The notes: generated by a model not told the origin, from the sequence alone. Positions 1-7,133 are shown, counted from the first letter of the stretch. The stretch: 32,148 bases of DNA from Oscillibacter sp. (GCA_022801815.1 JAAWTB010000005.1:1-32148); one strand, 5' to 3'. Made by a program: numbers and translations.

Positions 1-183
1 GCTGTAAACTTCAAAATGGCGGTCACTCTCTGTAAAGAATTTCTCAACAATCCAAACATGACCGGGAAAGAAGTCGTGCAGAAAATCAGCCGCCACACCG
101 TTCCAATCCGGCCGGGACGGCAGGACGAGCGAAACCTTCGCGCGAAGGGCTTCGGCTGGTTCACATACCGCATTGCGGCCTAA
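1..183 (+). CDS. C-terminal part of an unrecognised protein (5' end outside window)
   Basis: Frame 1 is open from the first base to a TAA at 181-183 and gives a basic 60-residue tail ending GWFTYRIAA. An ATG at 16 exists, but no ribosome site precedes it and the frame is already open at base 1, so this is most likely the end of a longer gene. I do not recognise the family. The tail is rich in Arg and Lys, which would suit a nucleic-acid-binding or mobile-element protein, but this is only an impression. Two hairpins follow directly and would end its transcript. Confidence 0.45.
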   Translation, partial: AVNFKMAVTLCKEFLNNPNMTGKEVVQKISRHTVPIRPGRQDERNLRAKGFGWFTYRIAA

Positions 184-188
184 AAAAT

Positions 189-235
189 GGGGGGCGGGGG
201 CTTGTTCCTCCGCCCCCTCATTTCCGCATTTTTTT
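189..235 (+). terminator. GC-rich hairpin, probable terminator of the partial gene
   Basis: GGGGGCGG at 190-197 pairs with CCGCCCCC at 210-217 around a 12-base loop, a few bases after the TAA at 181. A run of seven T follows only at 229-235, so it is not a perfect intrinsic terminator. It works in tandem with the hairpin at 226-284. Confidence 0.5.
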
Positions 236-284
236 GAAAAAGTCCAAAATCGGCCCCGAAAGGGCCGGTTTTTCAAAAAAATGC
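226..284. terminator. Long bidirectional hairpin with perfect 16-bp outer arms
   Basis: The outer arms GCATTTTTTTGAAAAA (226-241) and TTTTTCAAAAAAATGC (269-284) are perfect reverse complements. Inside them CGGCCCC (251-257) and GGGCCGG (262-268) form a second stem around GAAA. The inner stem followed by TTTTT (269-273) is a good intrinsic terminator on the plus strand, and the T-rich left arm serves the minus strand. It separates the partial gene from the repeat-rich non-coding region. Confidence 0.75.
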
Positions 285-624
285 ACCGCGATAACTTAAC
301 GGAAGAAAATCTGTGTTTAAGATTACCGCTCTTTTAAAAATCTCAACATGTCCCGGAAATGTAGCAGAAAACGGCTGGAGTGCTTCTTTTCCTGCATAAA
401 TCACGCTTGCCCTAAAAATACAACTTGCCCCAGAAATGCCACAAAATCAGTTTTTGCACACCCTGATTTTTTGAAGGAAATTGCCCCAAAATCAGCCGTT
501 AAGTTAAGGAAAAATCCAAATTTCAACATGTCTTGTCCATGATGTAGAAATGAGCGGTAATTGTCAAAAAACGCAAAAATTCCAAAATACTCCGAAAAAA
601 TCAACAAGTCCAGGAAATGTCGAT
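285..624. repeat. Repeat-rich non-coding stretch with three degenerate direct repeats
   Basis: I see no convincing gene here. Three related copies occur: TCAACATGTCCCGGAAATGT (343-374), TCAACATGTC... (523-557) and TCAACAAGTCCAGGAAATGT (601-634), each running into an A-rich tract and CGG. There are three short TTGCCC(C)-A-rich copies near 408, 424 and 481. TAACTTAACGG (292-302) is inverted as CCGTTAAGTTA (496-506), and TTACCGCTC (323-331) is inverted as GAGCGGTAA (552-560). The spacing is irregular. It could be a remnant control, replication or recombination region of a mobile element; its function is unknown. Confidence 0.5.
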
Positions 625-670
625 AAAAAAGCGGAAAAGTCTGTTTTTGCAGACTTTTCCGAAAACGCCC

Positions 671-699
671 TTGCAATTTCTTCCGCGATAGGTTAAAAT
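671..699 (+). promoter_or_regulatory. SigA-type promoter for the RCC1/SLH gene leader
   Basis: TTGCAA (671-676), a 17-base spacer and TAAAAT (694-699) predict a start near 706. The transcript would carry a leader of about 308 nt before the ATG at 1014. This promoter faces the minus-strand promoter at 816-844, so the two transcripts would overlap head-on. Confidence 0.55.
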
Positions 700-774
700 A
701 GGCGTGGAGACATAAATAGCGGCAGAGCATAGCGGGTTGCAGCCCGCTATGCTCCGATGAAGAGTGTCCATACC

Positions 775-784
775 ACTCAACACC
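775..784 (+). promoter_or_regulatory. Candidate anti-terminator arm in the leader
   Basis: ACTCAACACC is the perfect 10-base complement of GGTGTTGAGT at 891-900, which overlaps the 5' arm of the terminator at 889-922. Pairing of 775-784 with 891-900 would prevent that terminator from folding. The arm lies within the part of the leader covered by the putative antisense RNA. Confidence 0.45.
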
Positions 785-815
785 ATAGTCTATCCAAGAC
801 TACACCGTATCTCCC

Positions 816-844
816 ATTATACTGTCATATCGCCCAATTTGCAA
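816..844 (-). promoter_or_regulatory. SigA-type promoter for the antisense RNA
   Basis: On the minus strand TTGCAA (844-839) and a perfect TATAAT (821-816) are separated by exactly 17 bases. Transcription would begin near 809 and run into the hairpin-rich segment that ends in the terminator at 661-625. This is one of the best SigA matches in the window. Confidence 0.7.
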
Positions 845-888
845 CAGGAAATGGGTTTGGTGTTTCGCTTTGATTGAAGTTCAGTCAA

Positions 889-922
889 GCGGTGTTGAGT
901 TATACGCTCAACACCGCTTTTT
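889..922 (+). terminator. Leader terminator (attenuator) upstream of the RCC1/SLH gene
   Basis: GCGGTGTTGAG (889-899) and CTCAACACCGC (907-917) form a perfect 11-bp stem around a 7-base loop, followed by TTTTT (918-922). It lies inside the predicted leader, about 90 bases before the start codon and not at a gene end, which suggests conditional termination. Confidence 0.7.
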
Positions 923-925
923 ATG

Positions 926-988
926 TTTCCAACAGACCCCTGGGCGGGGGCGCGTCCCCCCGCCCGCCCTTCGGGGCTTTGTTGGAAA
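926..988 (+). promoter_or_regulatory. Stable compound stem-loop just upstream of the ribosome site
   Basis: The outer arms TTTCCAACA (926-934) and TGTTGGAAA (980-988) are perfect complements. Inside, GGGCGGGG (942-949) pairs with CCCCGCCC (958-965). The structure ends 9 bases before the GAGAGGAAG ribosome site (998-1006), so it could affect translation or mRNA stability. Confidence 0.5.
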
Positions 989-1013
989 TTTTATTTTGAG
1001 AGGAAGAAAACAC

Positions 1014-2744
1014 ATGAAAAAGAAATGCTTATCTTTAATCTTAGCGTTGTATCTGTGCGTTGGGCTGGCTTTTCCCGTGATGGCAGAGGGAAATTTAGGA
1101 AAAGCTGGGCAGACAAATACCGTATGCGCAGGCAGTGGAATTTCTGCTGTAATTGACCAGAATGGCTCACTATGGATTTGCGGCGATAACTGGTGCGGCC
1201 AGCTTGGCAACGGCGTACAGGGCGGCAAAAATGCGGTGAATTTTGTGAAAGTGATGGATAATGTCGTTTCTGTCAGTTGCAGTGGCAGATTTGTTGCCGC
1301 GATTAAATCGGATGGAAGTCTCTGGATGTGGGGGGACAATTCCCACGGAGAACTGGGCAACGGCGGGAAAGCAAACGCAATTATAGATGAAGCAAACCGT
1401 TACCAGACAGAACCTGTAAAAGTAATGGACGGCGTTGCCGCTGTCAGCTGCGGATCCGATTATACTGGGGCGATTAAGACAGACGGAAGTCTTTGGATGT
1501 GGGGTAACAATGAACGGGGTCAGCTTGGAAATGGTGCCTATTCGAAATCCAATATTCCAGTAAAGGTGCTGGACGATGTTGCCGCTGTCAGCTGCGGCGA
1601 TAACGCCACTACTGGCGCGGTCAAAACCGATGGCACGCTTTGGATGTGGGGCAGTAATTTCAATGGTCAGTTAGGTAACGGTGAAATACAGCGGCAAGAC
1701 GGCGTGGTTAGTCCGACAAAGATTATGGATGGTGTTGCGGTGGTCCATTGTTCCAGTATGCAATCCGCCGCTATTAAAACAGATGGAACACTCTGGACTT
1801 GGGGCGAAAGCAGTTTGTTGTCCAATAAGGCCAACCCGGTAAAGGTGATGGATGATGTTGCATCCGTCAGCGGAAACATGATTCTCAAGACGGATGGAAC
1901 ACTTTTGCTCGTAGAGGATAAAACTTCTTTTGAAACACTTTTGGGCTTAGCAGACAAATCCTCACTGGAGGGACGGACAATCATTACAACACAAGTGCTA
2001 GATAATGTAGCCGCTTTCAGCAGCAACAGCCAAGTTTTAGCTGTGAAACGGGATAGTTCCCTCTGGGTTTGGGGCAGTAATTTCAACGGCGAACTTGGAA
2101 ACGGCGGTACTGGTGATAAAAAAGAGGCCGGAGAAGGGGAAGGTGAAGTTACTTACTCTCAAACTACTCCTATAAAACTCAGTTTAACGGTGGCACTTCC
2201 TGGAACCTCTCGATCTTCTCCCGCTATAGGTAGTTTTATTGATGTAAAGGCAAGCGACTACTTTGCGGACGCAGTACGATGGGCGGTTGAAAAAGACATC
2301 ACCAGCGGCACCAGTAAGACCACATTCTCCCCCGGCGCGACTTGCAGCAAGGCGCAGATTTTGACTTTCTTGTGGCGCGCTAACGGCGCGCCGGAGCCGA
2401 CAGCAGCGAATCCGTTTACAGATATTAAACCCGTCGATTACTTCTATAAGGCGGCTCTGTGGGCCGCTGAAAAGGGGCTTGTGTCCGGTTCCACCTTTGG
2501 CGCAAACGCCGATTGTACCCGAGCCATGACTGTGGAATATATGTGGAAAGCGGCGGGAAGCCCTGCGCCCGCTAGTAAGTCCAGCTTTACCGATGTTCCC
2601 GCCAATGCGGACTATGCGCAAGCCGTGGCATGGGCGGTAGAGAACGAAATCACCAGCGGAACGGGCGGCGGTAACTTCTCTCCCAATTCCACATGTACCC
2701 GCGGGCAGATTGTCACCTTCCTACACCGGGCTATGGGTAAATAA
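1014..2744 (+). CDS. Secreted RCC1-repeat protein with three C-terminal SLH domains
   Basis: The 576-residue product begins with a signal peptide (MKKKCLSLILALYLCVGLAF, likely cleaved after VMA at residue 24). Residues about 30-380 hold a series of RCC1-type repeats with the motif SLW(M/I)WG.N..GQLGNG, expected to form a beta-propeller. Residues about 405-576 are three SLH domains ending in the usual C(S/T).(A/G)QI.TFL.R blocks, the second one degenerate. SLH domains anchor proteins to cell-wall polymers, so this is probably a surface-displayed propeller; its ligand is unknown. ATG 1014 is chosen over the upstream TTG at 870 because GAGAGGAAG lies 7 bases before it and the signal peptide starts there. 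GC content is clearly lower than in the genes after 2900, fitting an accessory origin. Confidence 0.85.
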   Translation: MKKKCLSLILALYLCVGLAFPVMAEGNLGKAGQTNTVCAGSGISAVIDQNGSLWICGDNWCGQLGNGVQGGKNAVNFVKVMDNVVSVSCSGRFVAAIKSDGSLWMWGDNSHGELGNGGKANAIIDEANRYQTEPVKVMDGVAAVSCGSDYTGAIKTDGSLWMWGNNERGQLGNGAYSKSNIPVKVLDDVAAVSCGDNATTGAVKTDGTLWMWGSNFNGQLGNGEIQRQDGVVSPTKIMDGVAVVHCSSMQSAAIKTDGTLWTWGESSLLSNKANPVKVMDDVASVSGNMILKTDGTLLLVEDKTSFETLLGLADKSSLEGRTIITTQVLDNVAAFSSNSQVLAVKRDSSLWVWGSNFNGELGNGGTGDKKEAGEGEGEVTYSQTTPIKLSLTVALPGTSRSSPAIGSFIDVKASDYFADAVRWAVEKDITSGTSKTTFSPGATCSKAQILTFLWRANGAPEPTAANPFTDIKPVDYFYKAALWAAEKGLVSGSTFGANADCTRAMTVEYMWKAAGSPAPASKSSFTDVPANADYAQAVAWAVENEITSGTGGGNFSPNSTCTRGQIVTFLHRAMGK

Positions 2745-2786
2745 ATTTGAGTAGTTTCCGATGTTTTAACAGCAATATGGAACATG

Positions 2787-2837
2787 AAAAAGCGCCCACC
2801 ACCTTTTACATTTTCAAAAGGTGGTGGGCGCTTTTTT
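2787..2837. terminator. Bidirectional terminator between convergent genes
   Basis: AAAAAGCGCCCACCACCTTTT (2787-2807) and its exact complement (2816-2836) form a 21-bp stem around an 8-base loop, with runs of five or six T on either strand. It serves the RCC1/SLH gene from the left and spoIVA from the right. Confidence 0.9.
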
Positions 2838-2899
2838 GAGCGCAGGAAAACCTTAATTTAATGACATTGTGGTTTTCCATGCCCGTTTTTGTTATAGGA

Positions 2900-4375
2900 T
2901 TATAGGATAATGCAGATAAGCCCCCCGCTGCCCTCGTTGATGATGCGGGTCAGGGTCTCCTGAAGCTTCTTCCGGGCGTCGTCCGGCATCCGTTTCAGCT
3001 TGCCCTGGAGGTCGTCGCTGACCAGTTCATGGAAGCTCCGGCCAAAGATGTTGGACTGCCAAATCTTGCTGGTGTCCCCCTCGAACTCCTGGAGCAGGTA
3101 GTTTACCATGTCCTCGGACTGCTTTTCGTTCCCCACGATGGGCGACACCGCCGTCTCAATGTCCGCCCGGATCATGTGGATGCTGGGGGCACTGGCCTTC
3201 AGCTTCACGCCGTAACGGCCTCCCTGCTTCATGATCTCCGGCTCCTCCAGCTTCAGCTCGTCGATGCTGGGCACCACGATGCCATAGCCCGTTTCCTTCA
3301 CATCCCGCAGGGCCCCGGCCACCTTGTCGTACTCCGCCTTTACCGCCGCCAGGCGGGTCAGCAGGCTCATCAAATCCCCGTCGTCCCCCACCTCAAAGCC
3401 CGACTGCTCCGACAAGGTGTGATAGAACAGTTCCCGGGGCAGACTCAGGCTGGCCGCCGCCACGCCGGTGCCCAAGTCAATGGAGGTAATTTTCGCCTCG
3501 CTGATGTTCTCGCAGGCCCCCAGGGCGGAGATGACGCCCTCCACCTCCCGGATGTGCTGAAGCTGGGAGGTCCCCTGGCGCACTGCATCGTAGAGGCTGG
3601 CCTTGATGGGGTGATCCGTCGGCAGGGCGTCCACCCAAGGGGGCAGGAACAGGTCCAGCTCCTGCATGGGGAACTCGTAGAGGACGGCCCGCAAGATATC
3701 CGCCACGTCCTCCTCCCCCAGGTCCAGGCAGTTTACCGGGACGCAGTTCACCTCATAGCGGCTGCTGATATCCCGGGCAATGGCCTCCGCCCGGTCGCTT
3801 TTGGGGTCCACGGAGTTCAGCAGGACGATGAAGGGCTTTCCCAGCTCCTGGAGCTCCCGGACCACCCGTTCCTCCGCCTCCAGGTAGTCTTCTCGGGGGA
3901 TGTCGGAGACGGTGCCGTCTGTGGTAATCACGATGCCGATGGTGGAGTGTTCCGAGATGACCTTCCGGGTGCCGATTTCCGCCGCCTCCGTCATGGGAAT
4001 CTCGTGGTCATACCAGGGCGTGGTAACCATCCGGGGGGCGTCGTCCTCAAACTGGCCGATAGCCCCCCGTACCATATAGCCCACGCAGTCAATGAGCCGC
4101 ACGGAGAACGAAGCGCCGTCGGGCAGCTGCACCTGGGCCGCTTCCTCCGGGACGAACTTGGGCTCCGCCGTCATAATGGTCCGGCCGGAGCCGCTTTGGG
4201 GCAGCTCATCCCGGGCTCGCTCTTTACGGTACACATTTTCAATGTTGGGAATCACCTGGGTCTCCATGAAACGCTTGATGAAGGTGGACTTGCCGGTCCG
4301 CACCGGGCCCACCACGCCGATGTAGATATCCCCCGCCGTGCGGGTGGCGATATTCTGATAAATGGTCGTGTTCAT
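2900..4375 (-). CDS. spoIVA: Stage IV sporulation protein A, coat morphogenetic ATPase
   Basis: SpoIVA polymerises on the forespore outer membrane using ATP and forms the base layer of the spore coat; SpoVM recruits it there. The 491-residue product has the usual family length, a P-loop GPVRTGKST at residues 23-31, and the conserved Gly-Leu-Ile-Cys C-terminal tail. The reading frame extends 46 codons upstream, but ATG at 4375 follows an AAAGGA ribosome site and gives the family N-terminus MNTTIYQNIA. A SigE-like promoter lies at 4413-4441. The gene converges on the RCC1/SLH gene and shares its terminator. A sipL-like gene and spoVM, the functional partners, lie 3-5 kb away on the same strand. 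Confidence 0.97.
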   Translation of the reverse strand: MNTTIYQNIATRTAGDIYIGVVGPVRTGKSTFIKRFMETQVIPNIENVYRKERARDELPQSGSGRTIMTAEPKFVPEEAAQVQLPDGASFSVRLIDCVGYMVRGAIGQFEDDAPRMVTTPWYDHEIPMTEAAEIGTRKVISEHSTIGIVITTDGTVSDIPREDYLEAEERVVRELQELGKPFIVLLNSVDPKSDRAEAIARDISSRYEVNCVPVNCLDLGEEDVADILRAVLYEFPMQELDLFLPPWVDALPTDHPIKASLYDAVRQGTSQLQHIREVEGVISALGACENISEAKITSIDLGTGVAAASLSLPRELFYHTLSEQSGFEVGDDGDLMSLLTRLAAVKAEYDKVAGALRDVKETGYGIVVPSIDELKLEEPEIMKQGGRYGVKLKASAPSIHMIRADIETAVSPIVGNEKQSEDMVNYLLQEFEGDTSKIWQSNIFGRSFHELVSDDLQGKLKRMPDDARKKLQETLTRIINEGSGGLICIIL

Positions 4376-4412
4376 AGCATCCCGTCCTTTTTCCGCTCCA
4401 TATTCATGTTCC

Positions 4413-4441
4413 AATCTATGCCCGTCCGGCGGAAAGTATGA
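4413..4441 (-). promoter_or_regulatory. SigE-like promoter of spoIVA
   Basis: On the minus strand TCATACT (4441-4435), a 14-base spacer and CATAGATT (4420-4413) resemble the mother-cell SigE pattern (about CATACANT at -10). The predicted start lies about 30 nt before the spoIVA ATG. The same arrangement recurs before the sipL-like gene. Confidence 0.55.
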
Positions 4442-4515
4442 CGGCCCGTCTTGTTTTGGAGAAAACACACAAGGAAGTTTCGCCTCCGACCGGGCTGATT
4501 TGGTCGAAATCACGC

Positions 4516-4544
4516 TTTACAGGTGTTCTTTAATATGGTAAACT
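4516..4544 (+). promoter_or_regulatory. SigA-type promoter of the amino-acid ABC operon
   Basis: TTTACA (4516-4521), a 17-base spacer and TAAACT (4539-4544) precede the binding-protein gene. A perfect 7-bp hairpin, GAACAGG/CCTGTTC (4560-4577), lies in the short leader just before the GGAGGA ribosome site and could be an operator or an mRNA 5' stabiliser. Confidence 0.5.
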
Positions 4545-4596
4545 GCTAGCGTATTAAACGAACAGGCTTGCCTGTTCCATTTTGGAGGATGAAAGC

Positions 4597-5496
4597 ATGA
4601 TGAAAAGCAAGAAGTTTTGGGCCCTCCTGCTGGCCCTTGCCATGGTCCTGAGCCTGGCCGCCTGCGGCGGCAAGGACGCAAGCTCCGATAAAAGCGGAGA
4701 CGCCGGACCCTCAGCGGCCGCTCCCGAGGACCAGACCTCCGGCGGCGCCGGAGACGAGCAAAAGGACTCTGACAGCGATCTGGCCTATGTCCAGAACAAG
4801 GGAACCCTGGTGGTGGGCATGACGGACTTCGCCCCCATGGACTACCGGGACGCCAACGGCAATTGGATTGGATTTGACGCCGACATGGCCTCCGCTTTCG
4901 CCGAGAGCCTGGGCGTCAAGGTGGAGTTCCAGGAAATCACCTGGGATTACAAGGTCATGGAGCTGGATGCCAAGAGCATCGACTGTGTCTGGAACGGCAT
5001 GACCTTAAATGACGAGGTCAAAGCGGCCATGGACACCGGGAAGGCTTACTGTCTCAACGCGCAGGTACTGGTGGTTCCTGCCGATAAGGCGGCGGATTTT
5101 GAGAATCTGACCAGTCTGGAGGGTCTGAATGTGGCCGTGGAATCCGGTTCCGCCGGTGAGGACGCCGCCGAGGCCCTGGGCGCTTCCACGACCGCTGTTG
5201 CCAAGCAGGCTGACGCGCTGATGGAGGTTTCCGCCGGTACGGCCGACGCCGCCGTCATCGACCTTTTGATGGCCGGAGCCATGATTGGTGAGGGAACCAA
5301 CTACGCAAACCTCACCTATACCGTCAACCTTAATACCGCCCAGGGCCTGGAGTCCGAGGAGTACGGCGTGGGCTTCCGCAAGGGATCCGATCTGGTGGCC
5401 GCGTGGAATGACTTCTGGTCCGCCGCCATTGCCGACGGTTCCGTCCTGGAAACCGGCACTACCTATGGCGTGCAGGAATCCCTGATTTTGGAGTAA
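4597..5496 (+). CDS. Amino-acid ABC transporter, substrate-binding lipoprotein
   Basis: This 299-residue protein belongs to the extracellular solute-binding family 3 (polar amino acids). It has a lipoprotein signal (ALAMVLSLAAC, the Cys being the lipidated residue), an acidic Ser/Gly-rich linker, then the family opening GTLVVGMTDFAPMDYRD and the block GFDADMASAFAESLGV. It should capture an amino acid outside the membrane and hand it to the permease encoded next. ATG 4597 lies 7 bases after GGAGGA (4584-4589); ATG 4600 is almost as good. The substrate cannot be told from sequence. Its transcript carries a strong hairpin after the stop codon. Confidence 0.93.
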   Translation: MMKSKKFWALLLALAMVLSLAACGGKDASSDKSGDAGPSAAAPEDQTSGGAGDEQKDSDSDLAYVQNKGTLVVGMTDFAPMDYRDANGNWIGFDADMASAFAESLGVKVEFQEITWDYKVMELDAKSIDCVWNGMTLNDEVKAAMDTGKAYCLNAQVLVVPADKAADFENLTSLEGLNVAVESGSAGEDAAEALGASTTAVAKQADALMEVSAGTADAAVIDLLMAGAMIGEGTNYANLTYTVNLNTAQGLESEEYGVGFRKGSDLVAAWNDFWSAAIADGSVLETGTTYGVQESLILE

Positions 5497-5517
5497 CCCC
5501 CTTCGTTTTTCAATCCG

Positions 5518-5548
5518 CAAAGGCAGAGAGCGCCGCTCTCTGCCTTTG
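5518..5548 (+). promoter_or_regulatory. Intercistronic stem-loop after the binding-protein gene
   Basis: A 14-bp perfect stem (5518-5531 with 5535-5548, loop GCC) lies between the binding-protein and permease genes, with no T run directly after it. Such hairpins commonly protect the upstream message and give more binding protein than permease; that role here is inference. Confidence 0.6.
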
Positions 5549-5590
5549 GACGGTTTTCCTCCCCGAAATTTTCAATGAGAGGACGATTCC

Positions 5591-6280
5591 ATGCTTTCCT
5601 TTTTTGGTTCTCCTGAATTTTTGACGGTCCTGTCCGCTTTAAATACCGGCTTTATCAAAACTCTCCAGCTCTTTTTTGTCACGCTGGTAGGAGCGGTCCC
5701 CTTAGGACTGATCATTTCCTTCGGCTCCATGAGCCGCGTCCCTCCCCTGCGGTGGCTGACGAAGACGGCGGTTTGGATTGTTCGGGGCACGCCTTTGGTC
5801 CTTCAGATCATCGCGCTGTATTATGTTCCCGGCTTGAAGGGCTTTCCCATCTGGAGCGGCGGTGAATCGGGACGCTTTACCGCAGTAGCGGTGGCCTTTG
5901 TCATGAACTACGCCTGCTATTTCTCAGAGATTTACCGGGGTGGAATTCAGGGCGTGCCCGCCGGCCAGCAAGAAGCCGGGCTTGTGCTGGGCATGACAAA
6001 GCGGCAGATTTTTTTCAAGGTCACGCTGCTGCAAATGATTAAACGCATCGTTCCTCCTATGTCCAATGAGATCATCACTCTGGTCAAAGACACCTCCCTG
6101 GCCCGGGTGGTGGCCTTGCAGGAGGTCATCTGGATGGGAGAGTCCTTCATGAAGGGCAACCAGGGCTATGCGGGGCTGGTATGGCCGCTGTTCTTTACAG
6201 CGGTGTACTATCTTGTGTTCAGCGGCGCGGCGACTATCCTCCTGGGAAAGCTGGAAAAGAAACTGGAATATTTCCGTTGA
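5591..6280 (+). CDS. Amino-acid ABC transporter, permease
   Basis: The 229-residue product is a HisM/GlnP-type membrane subunit with an N-terminal membrane segment followed by the family block YRGGIQGVPAGQQEAGLVLGM, the cytoplasmic EAA loop that contacts the ATPase. VKDTSLARVVALQEV near residue 160 is also typical. GAGAGGAC precedes the ATG. It forms the membrane channel of the transporter together with its neighbours and follows the binding-protein gene by 94 bases. It probably acts as a homodimer, since only one permease gene is present. Confidence 0.94.
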   Translation: MLSFFGSPEFLTVLSALNTGFIKTLQLFFVTLVGAVPLGLIISFGSMSRVPPLRWLTKTAVWIVRGTPLVLQIIALYYVPGLKGFPIWSGGESGRFTAVAVAFVMNYACYFSEIYRGGIQGVPAGQQEAGLVLGMTKRQIFFKVTLLQMIKRIVPPMSNEIITLVKDTSLARVVALQEVIWMGESFMKGNQGYAGLVWPLFFTAVYYLVFSGAATILLGKLEKKLEYFR

Positions 6281-6295
6281 GAGGAGTTGGGTAGA

Positions 6296-7063
6296 ATGGC
6301 GATATTAGAGGTTCAACATATTGAAAAGCACTTCGGGGACACCCAGGTCCTCAAAGACATCAGCTTCACCTTGGAACAGGGACAGGCGTTGTCTATTATC
6401 GGCTCTTCCGGTTCCGGCAAGACAACCCTGCTCCGCTGCCTGAATTTCCTGGAGCGTCCGGACCACGGCGCGATTTCCGTAAAGGGCAACGTCATTTTTG
6501 CCGCGGCGGACCCCTCCACGCAGTCGGAAAAGGACATTCGCCAAAAACGGCTTCATTTTGGCCTGGTGTTCCAAAATTTTAACCTCTTCCCCCAGTATAC
6601 CGCCCTGCAAAACGTCACCTTGGCCCGGGAGCTGCTGGCCAAGGAACGGGGCGGCGAAAACAAGGAGGACATCGTTGCGGCAGGCCGGGAGCTGCTGGCC
6701 CAAATGGGACTGGCCGACCGGGCGGACCACTATCCACACCAGCTCTCCGGCGGACAGCAGCAGCGGGTGGCTATTGCCCGGGCGCTGGCTCTCCACCCGG
6801 ACATCCTCTGCTTCGACGAACCCACCTCCGCTCTGGACCCGGAGCTCACCGGCGAGGTTCTGCGGGTCATCCGCTCCCTGGCGGAGCAGAAAACCACCAT
6901 GATCATTGTCACACACGAAATGTCCTTTGCCCGGGATGTAGCGGACCAGGTGATCTTTATGGACGGCGGCGTGATTGTGGAACAGGGCGACCCCAGGGAG
7001 GTCATTGACCATCCCAAGGAGGAACGAACAAAGCAGTTCCTTTCCAGGTACGCAAACGGTTGA
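6296..7063 (+). CDS. Amino-acid ABC transporter, ATP-binding protein
   Basis: This 255-residue GlnQ/HisP-type ATPase has Walker [10 protein letters not shown], the Q-loop at [10 protein letters not shown], signature LSGGQQQR, Walker [13 protein letters not shown] and the switch His in VTHEM. It drives uptake through the permease. The frame is open from a TTG at 6287, but ATG 6296 follows GAGGAG (6281-6286) with suitable spacing and gives the normal N-terminus [14 protein letters not shown]. It begins 15 bases after the permease stop and ends before a strong terminator. Confidence 0.96.
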   Translation: MAILEVQHIEKHFGDTQVLKDISFTLEQGQALSIIGSSGSGKTTLLRCLNFLERPDHGAISVKGNVIFAAADPSTQSEKDIRQKRLHFGLVFQNFNLFPQYTALQNVTLARELLAKERGGENKEDIVAAGRELLAQMGLADRADHYPHQLSGGQQQRVAIARALALHPDILCFDEPTSALDPELTGEVLRVIRSLAEQKTTMIIVTHEMSFARDVADQVIFMDGGVIVEQGDPREVIDHPKEERTKQFLSRYANG

Positions 7064-7098
7064 GCTGCAATAACTGAACAGGAAAATTCTTTACAAAG

Positions 7099-7133
7099 AA
7101 AGCGTGCGGGAGAAACTCTCCCGCACGCTTTTT
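7099..7133. terminator. Terminator between the ABC operon and the sipL-like gene
   Basis: GCGTGCGGGAGA (7102-7113) and TCTCCCGCACGC (7117-7128) form a perfect 12-bp stem with a 3-base loop, followed by TTTTT on the plus strand. It sits between convergent genes; the minus-strand T run is weaker. Confidence 0.88.

Larger units (their letters stand above)
625..809 (-). ncRNA. Putative structured antisense RNA, about 185 nt
   Basis: Between a strong minus-strand promoter and a perfect intrinsic terminator lies a segment folding into successive hairpins, read on the minus strand: TAGTC/GACTA with a 7-base loop (802-786), GAGTG/CACTC with a 7-base loop (778-762), and a perfect 12-bp stem GAGCATAGCGGG/CCCGCTATGCTC (754-725). 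The terminator is CGGAAAAGTCTG/CAGACTTTTCCG (661-632) followed by six T (630-625). An open frame of 61 codons runs across all hairpins and past the terminator, so coding is unlikely. The RNA would be complementary to about 100 nt of the leader of the downstream RCC1/SLH gene. That makes it a candidate countertranscript; I do not recognise a named RNA family. Confidence 0.55.

Noticed and set aside
348-730. Short frames on both strands in the repeat-rich region
   Set aside because: No ribosome site, no recognisable protein features, and the composition follows the repeats.
601-786. 61-codon minus-strand frame across the putative antisense RNA
   Set aside because: It runs through three perfect hairpins and past an intrinsic terminator, and has no clear ribosome site. 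The RNA explanation is simpler.
725-815. Cloverleaf-like set of hairpins, possible tRNA
   Set aside because: Two stems have 7-base loops, but the third stem is 12 bp, there is no acceptor stem with a CCA side, and no T-loop consensus. The closing stem would lie largely before the predicted transcription start.
3029-4441. 470-codon plus-strand frame opposite spoIVA
   Set aside because: It is the antisense shadow of a GC-rich gene. The spoIVA frame has the P-loop, family length and ribosome site; this one has none.
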